Assembly (NCBI RefSeq): GCF_000787775.1
Contig: NZ_BBPM01000016.1
Span: forward strand, 62,001-126,000
DNA: 64,000 nt
Source: Streptacidiphilus carbonis
GTDB lineage: Bacteria > Actinomycetota > Actinomycetes > Streptomycetales > Streptomycetaceae
Direction of reading: 5' to 3'
Made by a program: the position numbers and the translations under genes. Under the pieces are notes generated by a model, which saw only the letters and a program-made list of their open reading frames with translations, was not told where the DNA came from and did no database searches. Below are positions 50,899 through 61,420 of this stretch, piece after piece (within the stretch, counting starts at the first letter, position 1; each line of letters starts with the position of its first letter).

Positions 50899-51924
50899 CA
50901 GCAGGTACGGCAGTCGCGGGGCGAGGAACCTCCGGGGGAACTCGTCCCGCAGCCGCCAGAGTCCGGCGTCGACCACGAAGTGCGCCATCACCACGCCCAG
51001 GTAGGCCCCGTACACCGCGCGGGCCGGGGCCGGGCCGGTGTGCAGGTGCGAGGCCAGATTCAGGGCCAGGCCCAGGATCAGGCCGATGTTCAGCAGGACG
51101 CCCAGGGATATCAGCCGCAACTGGCGGCCGCCGGGGCCGCCGCCCGCCACCAGGCCCATGATCAGCAGGTACTGGAAGCCGTGCGCCGCGGTCAGCCCGG
51201 CGACGGCCGCATAGGGCGAGTCGAACAGGAACACCGGTAGGAAGAAGGCCAGCGAGGTCAGGTAGACCGCGCTGACCGGCACGGGCCGCCCGGCCCGGGG
51301 ACGGCGCATCAGCTGGACCGCGCCGTAGCCCGCGCCGAGCGCGTACGCCCACGCTGCGAGCGGGAAGAGCGCTCTGAGCGCGGGCGCGTTGCTGAGCGAC
51401 AGCAGCGCGGGGTGGCACAGCAGCCCCGCCGTCCCGGCGATCCCGGTCCCGGTGAGGGCCAGCCGCTCGCCGGTCCGCAGCGGCCCGCAGCCGTAGGCGC
51501 CGGAGGCGAGCGCGGCCAGACCGAGGTTCTGCTTCTGGAAGTGGAAGAACTGCCAGGCGAAGAAGGCCATCAGGACCAGTACGAAGGCCCGCGCCGGGAC
51601 CAGGGCCGCCAGTACGGCCGTCGCCGCGATCAGTGCCGCCGGGGCCACCAGGTAGCGGCCGGGGTTGGCCCGCAGGTGCTGCCGCACCTCGGGCACCGTG
51701 TAGAACCAGCCGGTGCTGGCGACATGGACCGAGGAGCCCACGAAGAGCAGCAGCCCCAGCCCCGCGCCGGGGGCCGTACCCGTCCGCGGCGCCACCAGCA
51801 CCGCACCGAGCAGCGGACCGAGGGTGAGCAGCAGGGTGGCGGCCAGCCAGGACCGGCGCAGCGAGCCACCCGCTGCGGGTCCGGTCGCCACCGGGGCCCC
51901 GGCCGTCGGCTCTGCTGTCGGCAT
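50854..51924 (-). CDS. Polytopic membrane protein, unknown
   Basis: A 356-residue protein with about eight or nine membrane segments. Polar motifs HFQKQNLGLAAL, HGFQYLLIMG and HFVVDAGLWRLRDEF place histidines within or near the membrane, which could bind metal, as in membrane oxygenases such as Brp/Blh-type enzymes; the resemblance is weak. No family is assigned. Confidence 0.8.
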   Translation of the reverse strand: MPTAEPTAGAPVATGPAAGGSLRRSWLAATLLLTLGPLLGAVLVAPRTGTAPGAGLGLLLFVGSSVHVASTGWFYTVPEVRQHLRANPGRYLVAPAALIAATAVLAALVPARAFVLVLMAFFAWQFFHFQKQNLGLAALASGAYGCGPLRTGERLALTGTGIAGTAGLLCHPALLSLSNAPALRALFPLAAWAYALGAGYGAVQLMRRPRAGRPVPVSAVYLTSLAFFLPVFLFDSPYAAVAGLTAAHGFQYLLIMGLVAGGGPGGRQLRLISLGVLLNIGLILGLALNLASHLHTGPAPARAVYGAYLGVVMAHFVVDAGLWRLRDEFPRRFLAPRLPYLLSGRSAAAAEGRGGG

Positions 51925-52063
51925 CGCGCCAGTCTAGGCGGGCCGCACGGGCGCCGGAGCCACCGCGAAGCCGAACGCCGAAGGAGCGGCCCGTCCGCGA
52001 ACCGGCGCGGGCCCCTGGCGCACCGTCAGGCGGCGTGCCAGGGGCCCGGGAGAGCGTGGGCGG

Positions 52064-52333
52064 TCAGTTCCTGGACCTGGCCTGCGGCCAGAACGAGGCG
52101 CCGGCGCCGACCACGACCAGCGCGCCGACCAGCTGCAGCAGGTGTCGGATCCAGTCGACGCCACTGGTGTGGCGGACCCCGATCCAGGAGGCGAGCAGAT
52201 TGCCGAGCAGCGCGCCGACGATGCCGCAGATCACGGTCAGCCAGAACGGGATCGCCTGCTTGCCGGGGAGGAGCATCTTCGCCAGGACGCCCAGCACGGC
52301 GCCCACGATCACGATCCAGACGAGCTGAAACAT
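52064..52333 (-). CDS. GlsB/YeaQ/YmgE-type stress membrane protein
   Basis: An 89-residue protein with three hydrophobic segments (LVWIVIVGAVLGVLAKMLLP, FWLTVICGIVGALLGNLLAS and LVGALVVVGAGASFW) and the Gly-rich pattern of the transglycosylase-associated family. Usually induced by general stress; molecular function unknown. GAGGAGG precedes the ATG. Confidence 0.85.
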   Translation of the reverse strand: MFQLVWIVIVGAVLGVLAKMLLPGKQAIPFWLTVICGIVGALLGNLLASWIGVRHTSGVDWIRHLLQLVGALVVVGAGASFWPQARSRN

Positions 52334-52435
52334 GTGGATCCTCCTCGGTCGATCTGTCGCCCAAGCCTCGGACCCGGCGGCAGCGGTCGCACTCCGGCGC
52401 GGACCATCCGGGTGACGCCCCGCGGGCCATCGTGG

Positions 52436-53605
52436 TCACGCCCCCGGCCACCGCGGTCCCGCCTCCCTGGCCAGCAGCAGCAGCGCGGCGTCGTCCCGCA
52501 GCGATCCGCCCGCGTGCCGGAGCAGATCGGCGTAGACGCGGGCGACGGCCGCCTCCACGTCGCCGCCGCTGTCGGACACCAGCGCGGGGGCGCGCTGCGC
52601 GAGCGGGTAGAAGTCGCCCGCGCCCCTGAGCCTGGCCTCGACCACCCCGTCCGTGCAGAGCACCAGCACGTCCCCGGGCCCGAACGGCACGGTCCAGGGC
52701 TGCGGCCCGCCGGAGGCGAGGTGGGCGAGGCCCAGCGGTACCCAGGGGTCCGGGGGGTTCAGCAGCGTCCCGCTGCCGTCGGCCGAGACCAGCAGCGGTG
52801 GAACGTGTCCGCAGTGCAGCAGTTCGACGGAGTCGCGTTCACCGAAGCCGACCAGCATCGCGGTGATGAACTCCCCCGAGGGCACATGCCGCATCACGCT
52901 GGCCTCCAGCCGCCGGGCCACCCCGGTCAGCCCGGGCTCGTCGTAGGCGGCCTCACGGAAGGCGCCGAGCACCACGGCGGCGGACTGCACCGCGGCCAGT
53001 CCCTTGCCGCGGACGTCGCCGATGATCGCGCGCACCCCGTACGGGGTGTCCAGCACTCCGTACAGGTCCCCGCCGATCTTCGCGGCGTCGGCGGCCGAGA
53101 CATAGCGGGCGGCCAGCCGGATGTCGCCGACCATCGGCTCCGGCGGGCGCAGCAGTGCCAGTTGGGCGGCCTCGGCGACGGTGCTCATGGCGACCAGGTG
53201 CCGGGTCCGGATGATGCGGAGGTGCGCGATCACCACACTTGCGGCGGACAGCGCGACATAGGAGACCAGGGTGCCGTAGAAGAGCCGCCGGTCGTACTGC
53301 TGGTCCAGCCCGTCGTAGCGGCTCAGCACCACCAGCAGCGCCATGCCGAGGGCGCTGGTCAGCACCAGTTCCAGCGGGTAGAGCGTGAGTGCGGCGAGCG
53401 GCGGGACCACCGACAGCAGCGAGGCCAGGTAGGTGTTGTCCCCGGCCAGCACGTCCAGCACCGAGACCAGGGTCATCACCAGGCAGGGGGCCAGCAGCCG
53501 CACCCAGAGCCTGGCCTTGAGCACCGCGGCCGCGTCGTAGCCGAGCGCGTAGGTCCCCACCTCGCCGATGCGCGGCTGGTTCCGGTCCGGCTGATCCCCT
53601 GTCAC
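52436..53605 (-). CDS. Membrane-bound PP2C (SpoIIE-type) phosphatase
   Basis: A 389-residue protein. An N-terminal membrane part (about 30-125) is followed by a PP2C/SpoIIE domain: GGDLYGVLDTPYGVRAIIGD and VRGKGLAAVQSA with metal-binding Asp residues, and VLVLCTDGVVEAR later. This family dephosphorylates anti-anti-sigma factors in stress and development pathways. No partner anti-sigma gene is adjacent. GTG start. Confidence 0.9.
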   Translation of the reverse strand: MTGDQPDRNQPRIGEVGTYALGYDAAAVLKARLWVRLLAPCLVMTLVSVLDVLAGDNTYLASLLSVVPPLAALTLYPLELVLTSALGMALLVVLSRYDGLDQQYDRRLFYGTLVSYVALSAASVVIAHLRIIRTRHLVAMSTVAEAAQLALLRPPEPMVGDIRLAARYVSAADAAKIGGDLYGVLDTPYGVRAIIGDVRGKGLAAVQSAAVVLGAFREAAYDEPGLTGVARRLEASVMRHVPSGEFITAMLVGFGERDSVELLHCGHVPPLLVSADGSGTLLNPPDPWVPLGLAHLASGGPQPWTVPFGPGDVLVLCTDGVVEARLRGAGDFYPLAQRAPALVSDSGGDVEAAVARVYADLLRHAGGSLRDDAALLLLAREAGPRWPGA

Positions 53606-53761
53606 ACCGTGAATCTACCCGAATACTGGATAAACCAGGGCATAGTGTTCACCCGCCCAAATCCCACCCGACTATTCCCGCCCTCTACGTGGGCCATATC
53701 ACCGCCGTCAACGCATACCTACGATGGCGTAGCTCACTTGAGGTGGTGAAGTATTTTCGCC
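53606..53761. promoter_or_regulatory. Divergent intergenic region
   Basis: 156 bp between the phosphatase and the lipase/esterase gene, locally AT-richer (GAATACTGGATAAACC, GAAGTATTTTCGCC). It must serve promoters in both directions. Confidence 0.35.
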
Positions 53762-54562
53762 ATGGCCGCGCAGACCGATCCTCCCGTGTTCACCTCCTAC
53801 GTCGCCCTCGGGGACAGTTTCACCGAGGGCCTCAACGACCCTGACCCGGACGGCGGCTTCGCCGGTTGGGCCGACCGGCTGGCCCGACTGCTCGCCGAGG
53901 ACCGCCCGCGCACCCCCGAGGGCCCGCACGACTTCCGCTACGCCAACCTGGCGGTGCGCGGCCGACTGCTGGACCAGATCGTCGACGAGCAGGTGCCGGA
54001 GATCGAGCGGATGCGGCCCGACCTGGTCAGCTTCACCGCCGGCGGCAATGACATCCTGCGGCCCGGCAGCGACCCGGACGAGGTCGCCGAACGCTTCGAG
54101 GCGGCCGCCGTCCGGCTGCGCGGGTCCGCCGGGACCGTGCTCATCTGCACCGGCTTCGACACCCGGGACACCCCGGTGCTCAAGCATCTGCGCGGCAAGA
54201 TCGCCACCTACAACGCCCATCTGCGCGCCATCGCCGACCGCAACGGCCTCGCCGTCACCGACATCTGGGCGCTGCGGCCGCTGCGGGAGCGGCAGGCCTG
54301 GAGCGAGGACCGGCTGCACCTCTCCCCCGAGGGCCACCAGCGGGTCGCGTTGCTGGCAGCCCGGGCGCTCGGCCTGGACACTGTCGAGGCCCCGGACGCC
54401 CCCTGGCCCTCCACCCCGCCGCACACCCCGGCCGAGCTGCGCCGGGAGAACCTGCACTGGGCCCGCGAGCACCTGCTCCCCTGGGTCGGCCGCCGGCTGC
54501 GCGGGGAGTCCTCAGGGGACACGGTCTCCGCCAAGCGCCCCGACCTGCTACCGCTCGGCTAG
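53762..54562 (+). CDS. SGNH/GDSL hydrolase
   Basis: A 266-residue protein with block I ALGDSFTEG (catalytic Ser), block III GGNDILRP and block V DRLHLSPEGH (Asp and His). No signal peptide, so cytoplasmic. Acts on ester bonds; the substrate is unknown. Followed by a good terminator. Confidence 0.9.
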   Translation: MAAQTDPPVFTSYVALGDSFTEGLNDPDPDGGFAGWADRLARLLAEDRPRTPEGPHDFRYANLAVRGRLLDQIVDEQVPEIERMRPDLVSFTAGGNDILRPGSDPDEVAERFEAAAVRLRGSAGTVLICTGFDTRDTPVLKHLRGKIATYNAHLRAIADRNGLAVTDIWALRPLRERQAWSEDRLHLSPEGHQRVALLAARALGLDTVEAPDAPWPSTPPHTPAELRRENLHWAREHLLPWVGRRLRGESSGDTVSAKRPDLLPLG

Positions 54563-54596
54563 CGCCGCCCCGATGCGTCCGCGTCGCGCACCCGCC

Positions 54597-54624
54597 AGGC
54601 CCGCCCCTTCCGAGGAGCGGGCCT
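54597..54624 (+). terminator. Terminator
   Basis: 8-bp stem AGGCCCGC/GCGGGCCT with a 12-base loop, 34 bases past the hydrolase stop. Confidence 0.6.
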
Positions 54625-54679
54625 CCGGCGTTTCCGACGGGCGCATGTGAACAGATGGTGTTCATCTGGTTACCCTCTG

Positions 54680-54705
54680 TATCGGGTGGCCGGGATCACC
54701 CGATA
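54680..54705. promoter_or_regulatory. Dyad upstream of the copper genes
   Basis: Perfect 9-bp arms TATCGGGTG/CACCCGATA around an 8-base spacer, about 30 bp upstream of the CsoR-like site. It could be a second regulator site. Confidence 0.4.
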
Positions 54706-54736
54706 TCCGAAAACCCTTGGCCGACGCTTCTGCGGA

Positions 54737-54753
54737 ATACCCCCTAGGGGTAT
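54737..54753 (+). promoter_or_regulatory. CsoR-like copper operator
   Basis: ATACCCCCTAGGGGTAT, arms ATACCCC/GGGGTAT around CTA, closely resembles known CsoR sites that release the repressor on Cu(I). It lies 47 bp before copZ. No csoR gene is in this window. Confidence 0.72.
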
Positions 54754-54799
54754 GGTGTTGGATAAGCGAGCGAGCAAGGAACGACCCCTGGAGGAACAC

Positions 54800-55012
54800 A
54801 TGTCCACTGCCGTCTTCACCGTATCCGGCATGAGCTGCGGTCACTGCGAGAAGTCGGTGAGCGAGGAGATCAGCGCCCTGCCCGGGGTCACCGGGGTCAG
54901 CGCGGACGCGAAGGCCGGAACGGTCACCGTGGACTTCGAGCAGCCGCTGGCGGACGAGGCCGTGCGCAGCGCCGTCGACGAGGCGGGCTACCAGCTGGTC
55001 GGCCGGGTCTGA
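54800..55012 (+). CDS. copZ: Copper chaperone CopZ-like
   Basis: A 70-residue protein: one heavy-metal-associated domain, GMSCGHC near residues 10-16, closing EAGYQLVG. Delivers Cu(I) to the CopA ATPase. GGAGGA precedes the ATG. The copA gene follows after 59 bp, so the two form an operon. Confidence 0.92.
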   Translation: MSTAVFTVSGMSCGHCEKSVSEEISALPGVTGVSADAKAGTVTVDFEQPLADEAVRSAVDEAGYQLVGRV

Positions 55013-55071
55013 GTGCCCCGGGGTCCGGGCCGGGCGACCGGGCCGGACCCCGCGAGAGGAGAGTACGCACC

Positions 55072-57456
55072 ATGAGCACTGCCACCTCCAGGACGGACGA
55101 CGCTCCCCGGCTCCGGGTCGAGCTCGCCATCGGCGGAATGACCTGTGCCTCCTGCGCCGCGCGGGTCGAGAAGAAGCTCAACCGGATGGACGGCGTGGAG
55201 GCCACCGTCAACTACGCCACCGAGAAGGCGACCGTCAGCCACGCCCCGGAGGTGGGCGTGGACGAGCTCATCGCCACCGTCGAACGCACCGGCTACACCG
55301 CCGAGGCCCCGCGACCGGAGCCCGAGCCCGCAACCGGATCCGGGACCGGGGCGGCGCCGGACGACGGGAGCACCGACGACGAGCTCGCCCTGCTGCGGCA
55401 GCGGCTGCTGGTCGCCGTCGTGCTCGGGGTGCCGGTGGTGCTGCTCGCCATGGTCCCCGCGCTGCAGTTCCGCAACTGGCAGTGGCTCTCCTTCGCCCTG
55501 GCCGGACCGGTGGTGGCGTACACGGGATGGCCGTTCCACCGCGCCGCCTGGACCAATCTGCGGCACGGTGCGGCCACCATGGACACCCTGGTCTCGCTGG
55601 GCACCCTGGCCGCCTTCGGCTGGTCCACCTGGGCGCTGTTCCTGGGCACCGCCGGAATGCCGGGGATGACCCACGGCTTCAGCCTGGAGGTCGGCGCCGG
55701 TGACGCCTCCTCCACGCTCTACCTGGAGACCGCCGCCGGGGTCACCGCCTTCATCCTGCTCGGCCGCTACCTGGAGGCCAGGGCCAAGCGCCGGGCCGGT
55801 GCCGCGCTGCACGCCCTGCTGTCGCTGGGCGCCAAGGACGCCGCCGTGCTGCGCGGGGGGCGCGAGGAGCGGGTGCCGGTCTCCGCGCTGGCGGTCGGCG
55901 ACCTGATCGTGGTCCGCCCCGGTGAGAAGATCGCCACCGACGGCGTGGTCGCCGAGGGCAGCTCCGCCGTGGACACCTCGCTGCTGACCGGCGAGTCGGT
56001 TCCCACCGAGGTCTCCCCCGGCGACCCGGTCACCGGAGCCACCGTCAACTGCGGCGGGCGGCTGGTGGTCCGGGCCACCGGCGTGGGCGCCGACACCCGG
56101 CTGGCCCGGATGGCCCGACTGGTCGAGGAGGCGCAGAGCGGCAAGGCCGCGGCCCAGCGGCTGGCCGACCGGATCTCGGCCGTCTTCGTACCGGTGGTGC
56201 TGGTCATCGCGGTGGCCACGCTGCTGGGCTGGCTGGCCGTCAGCGGCAACGCCGCCGAGGCGTTCACCGCCGCGGTGGCCGTGCTGATCATCGCCTGCCC
56301 CTGCGCCCTGGGCCTGGCCACCCCCACCGCGCTGATGGTCGGCACCGGGCGCGGCGCCCAACTGGGCATCCTGATCAAGGGACCCGAGGTGCTGGAGTCC
56401 ACCCGCGCGGTGGACACCGTGGTGCTGGACAAGACCGGCACGGTGACGACCGGTCAGATGGCACTGCGCTCGGTGCACACCGCCGAGGGCGTCGACCGGG
56501 CGCAGGCGCTGCGGCTGGCCGGCGCGCTGGAGCACGCCTCCGAGCACCCGATCGCCCGGGCCGTCGCCGAGGCCGCGGCGGCCGTCGAGCCGGGCGGCGT
56601 GCTGCCGCCGGTCGAGGGCTTCCGCAACACCGCCGGACTGGGCGTCCGGGGCACCGTGCAGGGGCATGCCGTGGTGGCCGGCCGGGAGGCCTTCGTGCTG
56701 GGGCAGGAGCGGTCCGGCCCGGCGCAGCCGCCGGAGGCGGTGCGGGGCGCGCCGCAGCAGCCGCTGCCGGAGCCGCTGCGGGCCGCGAGGGCTGCCGCGG
56801 AGGCCGAGGGGCTCACCGCGGTCCTGGTGGGCTGGGACGGGGCGGTACGGGCCGTCCTGGTGGTCGCCGACGCGGTCCGGCCGACCAGCGCAGAGGCGGT
56901 GCGCCGGCTCCGGGCCCTGGGCCTGACGCCGGTGCTGCTGACCGGGGACAACCGGGCGGTGGCGGCGAGCGTGGCCCGGGAGGTCGGCATCGACCAGGAC
57001 CGGGTGATCGCCGAGGTGCTGCCGGAGGACAAGGCCGCCGTGGTGGCCAGGCTCCAGGCGGAGGGCCGTACCGTCGCGATGGTCGGCGACGGCGTGAACG
57101 ACGCCGCCGCGCTCGCCCGGGCGGACCTCGGTCTGGCGATGGGCACCGGCACCGACGCGGCGATCGAGGCGGCGGACCTCACTCTCGTCCGCGGCGACCT
57201 CAGAGCGGCGGCGGACGCCATCCGGCTGTCCCGGCGGACCCTCGGCACCATCAAGGGGAACCTGTTCTGGGCCTTCGGCTACAACGTGGCCGCACTGCCG
57301 CTGGCGGCGTTCGGGCTGCTCAACCCCATGATCGCGGGAGCGGCGATGGCCTTCTCGTCGGTCTTCGTGGTGAGCAACAGCCTGCGGCTGCGGAGCTTCC
57401 GGGCCCAGTCGGACCGACCCGGCCCGACGTCACGCCGCCACTACTCTGCGACATGA
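55072..57456 (+). CDS. copA: Copper-exporting P1B-type ATPase CopA
   Basis: A 794-residue protein. N-terminal HMA domain [17 protein letters not shown], eight membrane segments, CPC motif [17 protein letters not shown] (about 409), phosphorylation site [11 protein letters not shown] (D453), [11 protein letters not shown] and [10 protein letters not shown]. Exports Cu(I) from the cytoplasm. One N-terminal HMA domain, as usual for actinobacteria. Confidence 0.95.
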   Translation: MSTATSRTDDAPRLRVELAIGGMTCASCAARVEKKLNRMDGVEATVNYATEKATVSHAPEVGVDELIATVERTGYTAEAPRPEPEPATGSGTGAAPDDGSTDDELALLRQRLLVAVVLGVPVVLLAMVPALQFRNWQWLSFALAGPVVAYTGWPFHRAAWTNLRHGAATMDTLVSLGTLAAFGWSTWALFLGTAGMPGMTHGFSLEVGAGDASSTLYLETAAGVTAFILLGRYLEARAKRRAGAALHALLSLGAKDAAVLRGGREERVPVSALAVGDLIVVRPGEKIATDGVVAEGSSAVDTSLLTGESVPTEVSPGDPVTGATVNCGGRLVVRATGVGADTRLARMARLVEEAQSGKAAAQRLADRISAVFVPVVLVIAVATLLGWLAVSGNAAEAFTAAVAVLIIACPCALGLATPTALMVGTGRGAQLGILIKGPEVLESTRAVDTVVLDKTGTVTTGQMALRSVHTAEGVDRAQALRLAGALEHASEHPIARAVAEAAAAVEPGGVLPPVEGFRNTAGLGVRGTVQGHAVVAGREAFVLGQERSGPAQPPEAVRGAPQQPLPEPLRAARAAAEAEGLTAVLVGWDGAVRAVLVVADAVRPTSAEAVRRLRALGLTPVLLTGDNRAVAASVAREVGIDQDRVIAEVLPEDKAAVVARLQAEGRTVAMVGDGVNDAAALARADLGLAMGTGTDAAIEAADLTLVRGDLRAAADAIRLSRRTLGTIKGNLFWAFGYNVAALPLAAFGLLNPMIAGAAMAFSSVFVVSNSLRLRSFRAQSDRPGPTSRRHYSAT

Positions 57457-57467
57457 GAGCGGAGTCA

Positions 57468-57497
57468 CAGGGGACCGGCGTAACTTCCGGCCCCCTG
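57468..57497. terminator. Terminator between convergent genes
   Basis: Stem CAGGGG-A-CCGG against CCGG-C-CCCCTG with an 8-base loop; one mismatch. Just past the copA stop. Confidence 0.6.
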
Positions 57498-57665
57498 TTG
57501 TGTGTTACAACACGTGAATCGGGGTTCCGGCGGACCCCGTACGTCGGCCTCCGTCGCTGGGTGGCCGACAGCGCACGGCGCGGCCGGGGGGTGGTTGAGC
57601 GGCCTCCCCCTACGGTCCGCGCCGTGCGCGTCTCCGGACGGCCCGGGGCAGCCCCGGGCGAGGGG
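57498..57665. other. Intergenic, no gene seen
   Basis: Between the copA terminator and the citrate synthase stop, read from the other side. A GTGTT/AACAC dyad around 57502 is the only motif. Confidence 0.35.
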
Positions 57666-58955
57666 TCAGCGCGCCGCGACGGGCACGTAGTCGCGGGTCT
57701 CGATGCCGGTGTAGATCTGCCGCGGACGGCCGATCTTGCTGGTCGGGTCGGTGATCATCTCCTGCCAGTGGGCGATCCAGCCCGGCAGCCGGCCCATCGC
57801 GAACAGCACGGTGAACATGCTGGTGGGGAAGCCCATCGCGCGGTAGATCAGACCGGTGTAGAAGTCCACGTTGGGGTAGAGCTTTCGCGAGACGAAGTAG
57901 TCGTCGGTGAGCGCGTGCTCCTCCAGCTTCAGCGCGATGTCCAGTAGTTCGTCGGCCTTGCCCAGCTGGGCCAGGACGTCGTGGGCGGCGCTCTTGATGA
58001 TCTGGGCGCGCGGGTCGAAGCTCTTGTAGACGCGGTGCCCGAAGCCCATCAGCTTCACGCCGTCTTCCTTGTTCTTCACCTTGCGGATGAAGGCGTCGAC
58101 GTCGCCGCCGTCGTTCTTGATCGCGGTGAGCATCTCCAGCACCGCCTGGTTGGCGCCGCCGTGCAGCGGCCCCCAGAGCGCGTTGATGCCGGCCGAGATG
58201 CTGGCGAAGAGGTTGGCCTGGGAGGAGCCGACCAGACGGACGGTGGAGGTGGAGCAGTTCTGCTCATGGTCCGCGTGCAGGATCAGCAGCTTCTCCAGGG
58301 CACTGACGACGACCGGGTTCAGCTCGTAGTCCTCGGCGGGCACCGCGAAGGTCATCCGCAGGAAGTTCTCGACGTAGCCGAGGTCGTTGCGCGGGTAGAC
58401 GAAGGGGTGGCCCTGGGCCTTCTTGAACGCGTAGGCCGCGATGGTGGGCAGCTTGGCGATCAGCCTTATGGCGGACAGCTCGCGCTGCTCGGCGTCGAAC
58501 GGGTTGTGGCTGTCCTGGTAGAACGTGGACAGCGCGCTGACCACCGACGACAGCATCGCCATCGGGTGCGCGTCACGCGGGAAGCCCTGGTAGAACCGCT
58601 TGACGTCCTCGTGCAGCAGGGTGTGCTGGGAGACGTCGCGCTGGAACGCGGCGAGCTGGGCAGCGTCCGGGAGCTCACCCTTGATCAGCAGGTGCGCGGT
58701 CTCCAGGAAGGTGCCCTGCTCGGCGATCTGCTCGATGGGGTAGCCCCGGTAGCGCAGGATCCCCTTGTCGCCGTCGATGTAGGTGATCGCCGATTTACAG
58801 GCCGCGGTGTTGCCGAAGCCGTTGTCCAGCGTGGTCAGGCCGGTCTGGCTGAGCAGCTTCGAGATGTCGAAGCCTGCGTTGCCGACGGTGGAGTTCACCA
58901 CCGGGTACTCGTACTCGTCGCCGTGGTAGCTGAGTACTACAGAGTTGTCGCTCAC
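57666..58955 (-). CDS. gltA: Citrate synthase
   Basis: A 429-residue protein, the usual type II bacterial length. Catalytic elements are the His of [13 protein letters not shown], the His of MGFGHRVYK and the Asp of [10 protein letters not shown]. Condenses oxaloacetate and acetyl-CoA at the entry of the TCA cycle. The GTG start ([12 protein letters not shown]) matches the family N-terminus; an ATG 11 codons upstream is also open. Confidence 0.95.
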   Translation of the reverse strand: MSDNSVVLSYHGDEYEYPVVNSTVGNAGFDISKLLSQTGLTTLDNGFGNTAACKSAITYIDGDKGILRYRGYPIEQIAEQGTFLETAHLLIKGELPDAAQLAAFQRDVSQHTLLHEDVKRFYQGFPRDAHPMAMLSSVVSALSTFYQDSHNPFDAEQRELSAIRLIAKLPTIAAYAFKKAQGHPFVYPRNDLGYVENFLRMTFAVPAEDYELNPVVVSALEKLLILHADHEQNCSTSTVRLVGSSQANLFASISAGINALWGPLHGGANQAVLEMLTAIKNDGGDVDAFIRKVKNKEDGVKLMGFGHRVYKSFDPRAQIIKSAAHDVLAQLGKADELLDIALKLEEHALTDDYFVSRKLYPNVDFYTGLIYRAMGFPTSMFTVLFAMGRLPGWIAHWQEMITDPTSKIGRPRQIYTGIETRDYVPVAAR

Positions 58956-59002
58956 GTCTTCCCTCACCAGCGAAATGAACCTCTTCAAGGGGTGCCCTGA
59001 CT

Positions 59003-59031
59003 ACTAACACTGTCCACCACTTGCCGTACAA
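59003..59031 (-). promoter_or_regulatory. Promoter of citrate synthase
   Basis: Leftward -35 TTGTAC, 17-base spacer, -10 GTTAGT, about 45 bases before the chosen start codon. Confidence 0.5.
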
Positions 59032-59120
59032 AGGTGCAGTCAGGGTGCCCACAAAGAGCTGAACACCACAAAGAACAAGCCGCCGTGCGTTCACTTCTCG
59101 ACAGCAACCGCACAGCCTGA

Positions 59121-61367
59121 TCACCCTACGCGCAGCCGGTGGTCCAGCGCGGTATGCCTGCGACCGGCGGAAACGGCGCGGACCGCCTGGGCCAGCGCGC
59201 GCCGCGAACCCACCAGCACCACCAGTTGCTTCGCCCGGGTGACGGCGGTGTAGAGCAGGTTCCGCTGCAGCATCATCCAGGCGCTGGTGGTGACCGGGAT
59301 CACCACGCAGGGGTACTCGCTGCCCTGCGACCGGTGGATGGTCACCGCGTAGGCGTGCGCCAGCTCGTCCAGCTCGTCGAAGTCGTAGGGCACCTCCTCG
59401 TCCTCGTCGGTGACCACGGTGAGCCGCTGCTCCTCCGGGTTGAGCGCGGTGACCACCCCGACGGTGCCGTTGAAGACCCCGTTGGCGCCCTTCTCGTAGT
59501 TGTTGCGGATCTGGGTGACCTTGTCGCCGACCCGGAAGGTGCGGCCGCCGAAGCGGCGCTCGGGCAGGTCAGGACGGGAGGGGGTGACCGCGGCCTGCAG
59601 CAGGGTGTTGAGGTTCCCGGCGCCGGCCGGGCCCCGGTGCATCGGGGCCAGTACCTGCACGTCGCGGCGCGGGTCCAGGCCGAAGCGGGCCGGGATCCGG
59701 CGGGCCACCACGTCCACGGTGAGACCGGCGGCGAGCTCGGCGTCCTCCTCGGCGAAGAGGAAGAAGTCGGCCATGCCCTCGGTGATCGGCGGGACGCCCT
59801 CGTTGATCCGGTGGGCGTTGGTGACCACCCCGGACTGCTGAGCCTGGCGGAAGATCCGGGTGAGCCGGACCGCGGGGACCGGGCTGCCGGGGGCCAGCAG
59901 GTCCCGCAGCACCTCCCCGGCGCCGACCGAGGGCAGCTGGTCCACGTCGCCGACCAGCAGCAGGTGCGCGCCCGGGGCGACCGCCTTGACCAGCTTGTTG
60001 GCCAGCAGCAGGTCCAGCATCGAGGCCTCGTCGACCACCACCAGGTCCGCGTCGAGCGGCCGGTCCCGGTCGTAGGCGGCCTCCCCGCCCGGCTTCAGCT
60101 CCAGCAGCCGGTGCACCGTGGACGCCTCACAGCCGGTCAGCTCGGCCAGCCGCTTGGCGGCCCGCCCGGTAGGGGCGGCCAGGACCACCTTCGCCTTCCG
60201 CGCCAGCGCGAGGGTGACGATGGAGCGCACGGTGAAGGACTTGCCGCAGCCGGGGCCGCCGGTCAGCACCGCGACCTTCTCGGTGAGGGCCAGCCGCACC
60301 GACTGCTCCTGCTCCGGCGCGAGGTCGGCACCGGTCTGCCCCTTGAGCCAGGTCAGCGCCTTGCCCCAGTCCACCGAGGCGAAGCCGGAGAGCCGGTCCT
60401 CGGGCCCCTTCAGCAGCCGCAGCAGTTGGTTGGCCAGCGAGATCTCGGCGCGGTGGAAGGGGACCAGGTAGACGGCTGTGCGCTGTTCGACGTGCCCCTC
60501 GGACCCGCCGCCCTCGTCGGCGGGGACCTGCTCGCGGACCACGCCCTCCTCGCCCACCAGTTCCGCCAGGCACTCGATGACCAGGCCGATCTCCACCGCA
60601 AGCAGCTTCACCGCGTCGGAGATCAGCTGCTCCTCGGGCAGGTAGCAGTGGCCCTGGTCGGAGCCCTGCGACAGCGCGTACTGCAGCCCCGCCTTGATCC
60701 GCTGCGGACTGTCGTGCGGGATGCCGACGGCCTGGGCGATCCGGTCGGCGGTGAGGAAGCCGATGCCCCAGACGTCGGCCGCGAGCCGGTAGGGCTCCTC
60801 CTTGACCACCCGGATGGAGTCGTCGCCGTACTTCTTGTAGATGCGGACGGCCAGGGAGGTGGAGACGCCGACGCTCTGGAGGAAGATCATGACCTCCTTG
60901 ATCGCCTTCTGCTCCTCCCAGGCGGCGGCGATCAGCTTGGTCCGCTTGGGACCCAGCTTGGGGACCTCGATCAGCCGCTCCGGCCGCTGCTCGATCACCT
61001 CCAGGGTCTCGGTGCCGAAGTGGTCCACGATCCGGTCGGCCAGCCGCGGGCCGATGCCCTTGATCAGCCCGGAGCCCAGGTAGCGGCGGATGCCCTGGAC
61101 CGTCGCGGGCAGCACGGTGGTGTAGTTCTCGACGGTGAACTGCTTGCCGTACTGGGGGTGGCTGCCCCAGCGGCCGTGCAGCCGCAGGCTCTCCCCGGGC
61201 TGGGCGCCGAGCAGCGCGCCGACGACGGTGAGCAGGTCCCCGGCGCCGCGGCCGGTGTCGACCCGGGCCACCGTGTAGCCGGTCTCCTCGTTGGCATAGG
61301 TGATCCGCTCCAGCACGCCGGTGACCTCGGCGAGTTGGATCGGCGGAGTACTGGCGCGGTCGGGCAT
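59121..61367 (-). CDS. recD2: RecD2-type DNA helicase
   Basis: A 748-residue protein. N-terminal OB-like and helix-hairpin-helix region (IKGIGPRLADRIVDHFG, VPKLGPKRTKLIA), then SF1B helicase motifs: Walker A TGGPGCGKSFT, motif II VVDEASMLD, motif III GDVDQLPSVGAGE and motif VI HRSQGSEY. It stands alone without RecBC, as is usual for RecD2, which unwinds 5'-3' in repair. The ATG at codon 6 of the longest frame fits MPDRAST and the ribosome-binding region. Confidence 0.93.
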   Translation of the reverse strand: MPDRASTPPIQLAEVTGVLERITYANEETGYTVARVDTGRGAGDLLTVVGALLGAQPGESLRLHGRWGSHPQYGKQFTVENYTTVLPATVQGIRRYLGSGLIKGIGPRLADRIVDHFGTETLEVIEQRPERLIEVPKLGPKRTKLIAAAWEEQKAIKEVMIFLQSVGVSTSLAVRIYKKYGDDSIRVVKEEPYRLAADVWGIGFLTADRIAQAVGIPHDSPQRIKAGLQYALSQGSDQGHCYLPEEQLISDAVKLLAVEIGLVIECLAELVGEEGVVREQVPADEGGGSEGHVEQRTAVYLVPFHRAEISLANQLLRLLKGPEDRLSGFASVDWGKALTWLKGQTGADLAPEQEQSVRLALTEKVAVLTGGPGCGKSFTVRSIVTLALARKAKVVLAAPTGRAAKRLAELTGCEASTVHRLLELKPGGEAAYDRDRPLDADLVVVDEASMLDLLLANKLVKAVAPGAHLLLVGDVDQLPSVGAGEVLRDLLAPGSPVPAVRLTRIFRQAQQSGVVTNAHRINEGVPPITEGMADFFLFAEEDAELAAGLTVDVVARRIPARFGLDPRRDVQVLAPMHRGPAGAGNLNTLLQAAVTPSRPDLPERRFGGRTFRVGDKVTQIRNNYEKGANGVFNGTVGVVTALNPEEQRLTVVTDEDEEVPYDFDELDELAHAYAVTIHRSQGSEYPCVVIPVTTSAWMMLQRNLLYTAVTRAKQLVVLVGSRRALAQAVRAVSAGRRHTALDHRLRVG

Positions 61368-61420
61368 GGGGGAACCGTACAACCGGGGTCTGACAGGCGC
61401 GGACCGGCATCATTTGCGAC

